A DNA stretch of 8,881 nucleotides from positions 1 to 8,881 of the forward strand of contig CAJTYJ010000074.1 of assembly GCA_910583895.1 (NCBI GenBank). Direction: 5' to 3'. The position numbers were made by a program, and so were the translations under genes. This stretch comes from an uncultured Lachnospiraceae bacterium. GTDB lineage: Bacteria; Bacillota; Clostridia; Lachnospirales; Lachnospiraceae. This document shows positions 5,780-8,881 of the stretch, piece by piece. Below the pieces are notes generated by a model. It was not told the origin of the DNA. It did no database searches and was given only the letters and a program-made list of their open reading frames with translations. Positions within the stretch are counted from its first letter, which is position 1, and the number at the start of each line of letters is the position of its first letter.

Positions 5780-6751
5780 ATGGGTTTGGATATCAACACG
5801 AAGAAAGCAAAGAAAAATGCGTACCGCATCAGCAAGGTCCGGGGAGAAAGCGCAGCCCGTATCCGCGTCCCCGGTGGCTGCTTAAAAGCCGGGATCCTGG
5901 GCATGGTACAGGAAATCGCCGAAAAATACGGCAACGGAACTGTACATCTGACCACAAGGCAGGGTTTTGAGATCGAAGGCATCCGGTTAGAGGATATAGA
6001 CGCGATCAACGAGATGCTGCAGCCGATCATCGAGCTGCTGGATATCAACCAGACCGACCCCGGCACCGGCTATCCCGCCTCCGGAACCCGCAACGTCAGC
6101 GCCTGCATCGGCAACAATGTCTGCCCCTTCGCCAATTACAACACCGCAGAGTTTGCCAAAAAGGTGGAGAAGGCCGTCTTCCCCAACGATCTGCATTTTA
6201 AGATCGCCTTCACCGGCTGTCCCAACGACTGCGCCAAGGTCAGGATGCACGACTTCGGCATCATCGGCATGACCATGCCCCAGTACGATCCCAGCCGCTG
6301 CGTCGCCTGCCAGGCCTGCATCAAGGGCTGCAGAAGCCTGTCTGTGAACGCTCTGCGCCTGGAAAATTACAAGGTGGTCCGGGATACGGAAAAATGCATC
6401 GGCTGCGGCGTCTGCGTAACCAAGTGCCCCACCCGGGCTTTTACCAGAAGTCCCAAAAAATACTACAAACTGACCCTCATGGGCCGGACCGGAAAGAAAA
6501 ATCCCCGTCTGGGAGAAGATTTTCTGATCTGGACCGACGAGGATTCCATTGTAAAAATCATTCTGAATACCTATCGCTTTGTAAAAGAATACATTGATCC
6601 CAACGCGCCGGGCGGCAAGGAACACATCGGCTACATCATCGACCGGACCGGCTTTGCCGAGTACAAAAAGTGGGCCCTCGAAGGTGTCGAACTGCTGCCG
6701 GAGACTCAGATCAGGGAATGCGTCTACTGGAGCGGAATTCATTTTGACTGA
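5780..6751 (+). CDS. asrC: Anaerobic sulfite reductase subunit C (siroheme catalytic subunit)
   Basis: AsrC is the catalytic subunit, reducing sulfite to sulfide by six electrons at a siroheme coupled to a 4Fe-4S cluster. The 323 residues are close to the usual length of about 337. After an N-terminal substrate-side region with HLTTRQGFEI (56-65), the siroheme/4Fe-4S ligands form C-x5-C (Cys109, Cys115) and, 31 residues later, C-x3-C (Cys147, Cys151). An inserted ferredoxin domain brings two more 4Fe-4S motifs (Cys174, 177, 180, 184 and Cys206, 209, 212, 216). This order, siroheme motif and then ferredoxin, matches Asr and dissimilatory-type enzymes. It is the last gene of the operon, followed directly by a strong terminator. 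The operon lets the cell detoxify or respire sulfite, with sulfide as product. Confidence 0.95.
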   Translation: MGLDINTKKAKKNAYRISKVRGESAARIRVPGGCLKAGILGMVQEIAEKYGNGTVHLTTRQGFEIEGIRLEDIDAINEMLQPIIELLDINQTDPGTGYPASGTRNVSACIGNNVCPFANYNTAEFAKKVEKAVFPNDLHFKIAFTGCPNDCAKVRMHDFGIIGMTMPQYDPSRCVACQACIKGCRSLSVNALRLENYKVVRDTEKCIGCGVCVTKCPTRAFTRSPKKYYKLTLMGRTGKKNPRLGEDFLIWTDEDSIVKIILNTYRFVKEYIDPNAPGGKEHIGYIIDRTGFAEYKKWALEGVELLPETQIRECVYWSGIHFD

Positions 6752-6762
6752 TCCGCTTTGAT

Positions 6763-6805
6763 AAAAAACGCAGAGAATGCGGCACTCCACATCCTCTGCG
6801 TTTTT
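6763..6805. terminator. Two-way terminator between asrC and the SEDS gene
   Basis: AAAAACGCAGAG (6764-6775) and CTCTGCGTTTTT (6794-6805) pair perfectly over 12 bp. After one A/C mismatch three more pairs (ATG/CAT) form, leaving a 10-base loop. A and T runs on both sides serve the convergent genes on either strand. Confidence 0.88.
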
Positions 6806-6826
6806 GTCATGCAGGCCGCAGGACTG

Positions 6827-8182
6827 TCAGGCCACATCCGGGCGCTTCCTGCCCTGCCCGTTTTCCGCCGGCAGAATATTTTTATAACGGTACACGCTTA
6901 GGACCAGCCCAAGCAGAATATAGGCGGTCACAATCCCGCTTCCGCCGGAGGAGAAAAAGGGCATGATCACAGCCGTGGACGGAATCAGCCCAAGCGGCAG
7001 AGCAATACTCATCCCAAGCTGAAGCAGGAAGACGATCCCGCAGCCCAGGCCAAGAATCATCCCAAGCTGATTCTTCTGTCCCAGCGAGATCCGGAAGATC
7101 TTCACCACCAGGAGCAGAAAAAGCCCGATCACCAGGATTCCGGCAATCACCCCATAGGACGCGATCAGGCTCACAAAAATATAATCATTGTCAAAGCCCG
7201 GAAGATCTTTCATAGCCGTCAGATTTTCCGCCGTTCCCATAAGCGGCCTGCTGGATGCAAGGATGTTCCTCATGCGGTCGACAAAAAAATCACCGCTGGA
7301 TCTGCTGTTGAAAAAAGCCTGGATCCGTGCCATCTGATAAGCCGCCACCCGTCCGAACATGACCGTCCCGAACCAGAACCACACCGGAGCCAGAAACAAC
7401 GCGCCAAGGCCGGCGACCGCCCGTCTTTTTGACACCGGATACCAGCCTTTGATCACGGCGACCATGGTCAGGATGATACAGGTGGTCCAGAGAACCATCG
7501 CCTGAGAAATGGACGGAATCCGGAAAGTGAGCCACCCGGCCGCAAAGGCCCACAAAAGCGCCTTTCCGATTCCCAGGTACCCCCGGCCCCGGTAAGCATA
7601 CAAAAGTCCTCCGTAAAGCGGCACGAACAGAATCATCAGCGTCGGCGTGAACAGGCTGACCGGTCCAAGGCGGATGTAGAGTCCCGCCCCGTTGATTGTC
7701 ACCAGAAAATACCTCATTCCCAGCAGAATCAGCAGCAGAAAAGCCGCTGCCGCCCGTCTGGCATATCTGGACAGGATGCTGTAATCCAGACGGTAGACCA
7801 AAAGCATCAGGCCGTATCCAAGCAGAACATACAGAATATGACGGCTCAGGTATTCATGATATCCCGTCTCAGATATTTTCCGGACGGAAAAATCCAGCGT
7901 CGCATGCAGAATGATGCTGGCAAGACTGATGATCCCGATCAGCACCAGGATCCCCACCGACATCTGAGGTCTGTGAATCCGGTCCAGGGACACTCCCGTC
8001 TCCACCGGATCCCCCATCTCCCGGACCGCCTTCTCGAGAGCCTCCTCCTCGAACATGCCCTCCTCTTCATAGGCTTTTGTCTGCTCCAGAATATGATCTC
8101 TTAATTCCTCGCTGACCATTCCCCTCACCTTTGTGCAGCGAATCTGCTCTGTCACTGCATTCAGATACTCTTCCATTCTCAT
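6827..8182 (-). CDS. HAAS-like domain fused to a SEDS-family (FtsW/RodA/SpoVE-like) membrane protein
   Basis: A 451-residue protein with two parts. Residues 1-72 form an acidic helical domain (EEYLNAVTEQIR, SEELRDHILEQT, EEALEKAVREMGDP) typical of the DUF1700/HAAS domains found beside PadR regulators. The rest has about ten membrane helices and ends with the SEDS-type segment PLGLIPSTAVIMPFFSSGGS. SEDS proteins polymerise peptidoglycan glycan strands from lipid II, usually with a class B penicillin-binding protein; none is encoded nearby. Asp333 in DNDYIF lies where RodA/FtsW have the essential aspartate of TDFIF, but the following EE pair is replaced by AS, so enzymatic activity is uncertain. 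ATG 8182 overlaps the padR stop (ATGA) and has GGAGG 7 bases upstream, so the genes are translationally coupled. It could be a stress-induced polymerase or a non-catalytic relative. Confidence 0.85.
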   Translation of the reverse strand: MRMEEYLNAVTEQIRCTKVRGMVSEELRDHILEQTKAYEEEGMFEEEALEKAVREMGDPVETGVSLDRIHRPQMSVGILVLIGIISLASIILHATLDFSVRKISETGYHEYLSRHILYVLLGYGLMLLVYRLDYSILSRYARRAAAAFLLLILLGMRYFLVTINGAGLYIRLGPVSLFTPTLMILFVPLYGGLLYAYRGRGYLGIGKALLWAFAAGWLTFRIPSISQAMVLWTTCIILTMVAVIKGWYPVSKRRAVAGLGALFLAPVWFWFGTVMFGRVAAYQMARIQAFFNSRSSGDFFVDRMRNILASSRPLMGTAENLTAMKDLPGFDNDYIFVSLIASYGVIAGILVIGLFLLLVVKIFRISLGQKNQLGMILGLGCGIVFLLQLGMSIALPLGLIPSTAVIMPFFSSGGSGIVTAYILLGLVLSVYRYKNILPAENGQGRKRPDVA

Positions 8183-8514
8183 ACGCCCACCTCCAGCGCC
8201 AGAACGCTTCCCACCGCTCTGGAATATTCCCGCCACTGGGATTTCTTCTCCTCCAGATGCTTCCGGCCCTCCTTCGTAATCTGATAATACTTCCGGACTT
8301 TCCCCAGCACCTCCTGCTCATAGGACCGGACAAAGCACTTATCCTCCAGTCCGTGAAGCAAAGGATACAAAGTTCCCGCTTTCAGTTCAAACACATTCTC
8401 CGAACGCTGTCTTAGCGTATCGATCATCTCATACCCATACATGTCCTTCTCCGAGAGCAATTTCAAAATCATCATGGCCATACTCCCTGATACCAGCGCC
8501 TTGTCAATCGCCAT
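8179..8514 (-). CDS. PadR-family transcriptional regulator
   Basis: A 111-residue winged helix-turn-helix protein of the small PadR type. It has the N-terminal SMAMMILKLLSEKDMYGYEM helix pair, the recognition segment ELKAGTLYPLLHGLED (43-58), a wing at YEQEVLGKVRKYYQIT, and a C-terminal dimerisation helix (KEGRKHLEEKKSQWREYSRA). AGGAGG lies 6 bases before the ATG. PadR proteins of this kind usually repress their own operon until an envelope or drug-like signal releases them. The next gene, a HAAS-SEDS membrane protein coupled by ATGA, is the obvious target, and three TATATAG-N5-CTATATA-like dyads cover the promoter. The inducer cannot be predicted. Confidence 0.93.
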   Translation of the reverse strand: MAIDKALVSGSMAMMILKLLSEKDMYGYEMIDTLRQRSENVFELKAGTLYPLLHGLEDKCFVRSYEQEVLGKVRKYYQITKEGRKHLEEKKSQWREYSRAVGSVLALEVGV

Positions 8515-8528
8515 ACGATACCTCCTGA

Positions 8529-8743
8529 TTAAAGTTCCGCTTCAGTCCCTCCCTGCGCCCCCGGCAGGAAATGCATTCCCGGACGCCTTCGCGTCCTCTC
8601 CTGCATTTGGGGCTCCGTCCGGGCTTCCGCTGGTTAAAGTTCCGCTTCAGTCCCTCCCTGCGCCCCCGGCAGGAAATGCATTCCCGGACGCCTTCGCGTC
8701 CTCTCCTGCATTTGGGGCTCCGTCCGGGCTTCCGCTGGTTAAA
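8529..8743. repeat. Two exact tandem copies of a 105-bp palindromic element
   Basis: 8529-8633 and 8634-8738 are identical over all 105 bases, and a third copy starts with TTAAA (8739-8743) before diverging. Each copy folds into a long hairpin: GGACGC-CTTC-GCGTCC (8581-8596 in copy one) inside an AAATGCA/TGCATTT stem (8569-8575 with 8602-8608) separated by a 5x5 internal loop. The repeats are much richer in GC than the AT-rich promoter beside them and lie in the padR leader. As 105 is divisible by three, frames stay open through both copies and give spurious ORFs on either strand. It looks like an inserted and then duplicated non-coding element; family unknown. Confidence 0.9.
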
Positions 8744-8758
8744 CCTCTGTCCTATATT

Positions 8759-8812
8759 TATATAGTCTCTCTATATATAGATTAACTATATAATATATCG
8801 AATATCTATATA
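8759..8812. promoter_or_regulatory. Three dyads over the padR promoter, likely PadR operators
   Basis: TATATAG-N5-CTATATA occurs perfectly at 8759-8777 and 8774-8792; the two copies share the TATA core between them. A third copy at 8794-8812 (TATATCG-N5-CTATATA) has one mismatch. Together they cover the -35/-10 spacer, the -10 and the start of the transcript, as expected for autorepression. The stretch is nearly pure A/T, so part of the symmetry could be chance. Confidence 0.5.
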
Positions 8813-8818
8813 TGTCAA
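8790..8818 (-). promoter_or_regulatory. Sigma-A-type promoter of the padR operon
   Basis: A perfect -35 TTGACA (8818-8813), a 17-base spacer and a -10 TATTAT (8795-8790). The predicted start near 8783 gives an unusually long leader of about 270 bases that contains both 105-bp repeats. Confidence 0.82.
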
Positions 8819-8881
8819 GAAAAAAATGAATCTTTCCGAAGTTAGTTGATTTTGCGTTTTAATTCAAGCCGCAACAGTTTC
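8819..8881. other. AT-rich window end, no gene supported
   Basis: Upstream of the padR promoter. One minus-strand frame is open from the window edge to a TAA at 8842-8844, which could be the last 12 codons of a neighbouring gene, but nothing marks it as real. Confidence 0.3.

Noticed and set aside
8183..8236. Longer start for the HAAS-SEDS protein
   Set aside because: The extra 18 residues are low-complexity and lie within padR. The ATGA overlap with a Shine-Dalgarno fits coupled translation.
8529..8606. 25-residue minus-strand peptide encoded in each repeat (ATG to TAA, weak GGAG upstream)
   Set aside because: The Shine-Dalgarno is marginal and lies in a stable hairpin. Several frames are open in this GC-rich element, so coding cannot be supported.
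8529..8738. CRISPR array
   Set aside because: The two copies are contiguous, with no spacers, and the unit is far too long for a CRISPR repeat.
8441..8785. Plus-strand ORF with 35-residue repeats
   Set aside because: It is antisense to padR and only reflects the 105-bp DNA repeat, whose length is divisible by three. It has no credible ribosome binding site or protein family.
8842..8881. C-terminal end of a minus-strand gene at the right edge
   Set aside because: Twelve open codons ending in TAA are not enough evidence, and no clear terminator follows.

Overview
The window looks like a spore-forming, anaerobic, moderately GC-rich Clostridia genome, probably a gut Lachnospiraceae-type organism. 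The support is spoIIID behind a SigE-like promoter, an ECF-type thiamine S-component (ThiT) under a TPP riboswitch, an asrABC-type anaerobic sulfite reductase operon, strong AGGAGG ribosome binding sites, and a PadR plus SEDS-family gene pair. Everything here is read by eye from the sequence; no database search was run.

Layout. 1-196: a strong two-way hairpin terminator, then a short stretch rich in repeats next to the 3' end of guaA, which may be an integration-site remnant. 197-1738 (-): guaA, GMP synthase, with a TTG start and its own near-consensus promoter. 1917-2582 (-): thiT, preceded by a TPP riboswitch (about 2640-2729), a terminator hairpin that contains the thiT Shine-Dalgarno, and a consensus sigma-A promoter (2758-2786). 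2795-3052 (-): spoIIID (GTG start). 3195-3881 (+): a CRP/FNR-family regulator, transcribed divergently from spoIIID. 3979-6751 (+): asrA-asrB-asrC, one tightly packed operon. 6763-6805: a convergent two-way terminator. 6827-8182 (-): a HAAS-like domain fused to a SEDS (FtsW/RodA/SpoVE-like) membrane protein, translationally coupled to the PadR regulator gene at 8179-8514 (-). 8515-8881: the padR leader and promoter region, with two exact 105-bp tandem copies of a palindromic element and three TATATAG-N5-CTATATA-like dyads over the promoter. The last 60 bases hold no gene that I can support.

How the parts work together. The regulator at 3195 probably controls asrABC: its recognition helix keeps the CRP-type R-E-x-x-x-R residues, and a CGTGA-N6-TCACG dyad is centred exactly 41.5 bases upstream of the start predicted from a TATGCT -10 element before asrA. 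The same dyad is the stem of the regulator gene's terminator. AsrA and AsrB pass electrons from NAD(P)H through flavin and iron-sulfur clusters to the siroheme subunit AsrC, which reduces sulfite to sulfide. The thiT leader can fold in two exclusive ways: the 5' strand of the aptamer is complementary over 10 bp to the 5' arm of the terminator/SD sequestor, a textbook OFF switch for TPP. The PadR/HAAS-SEDS pair looks like a self-contained, autoregulated envelope module with an unusual repeat-filled leader; it is the least described part of the window.
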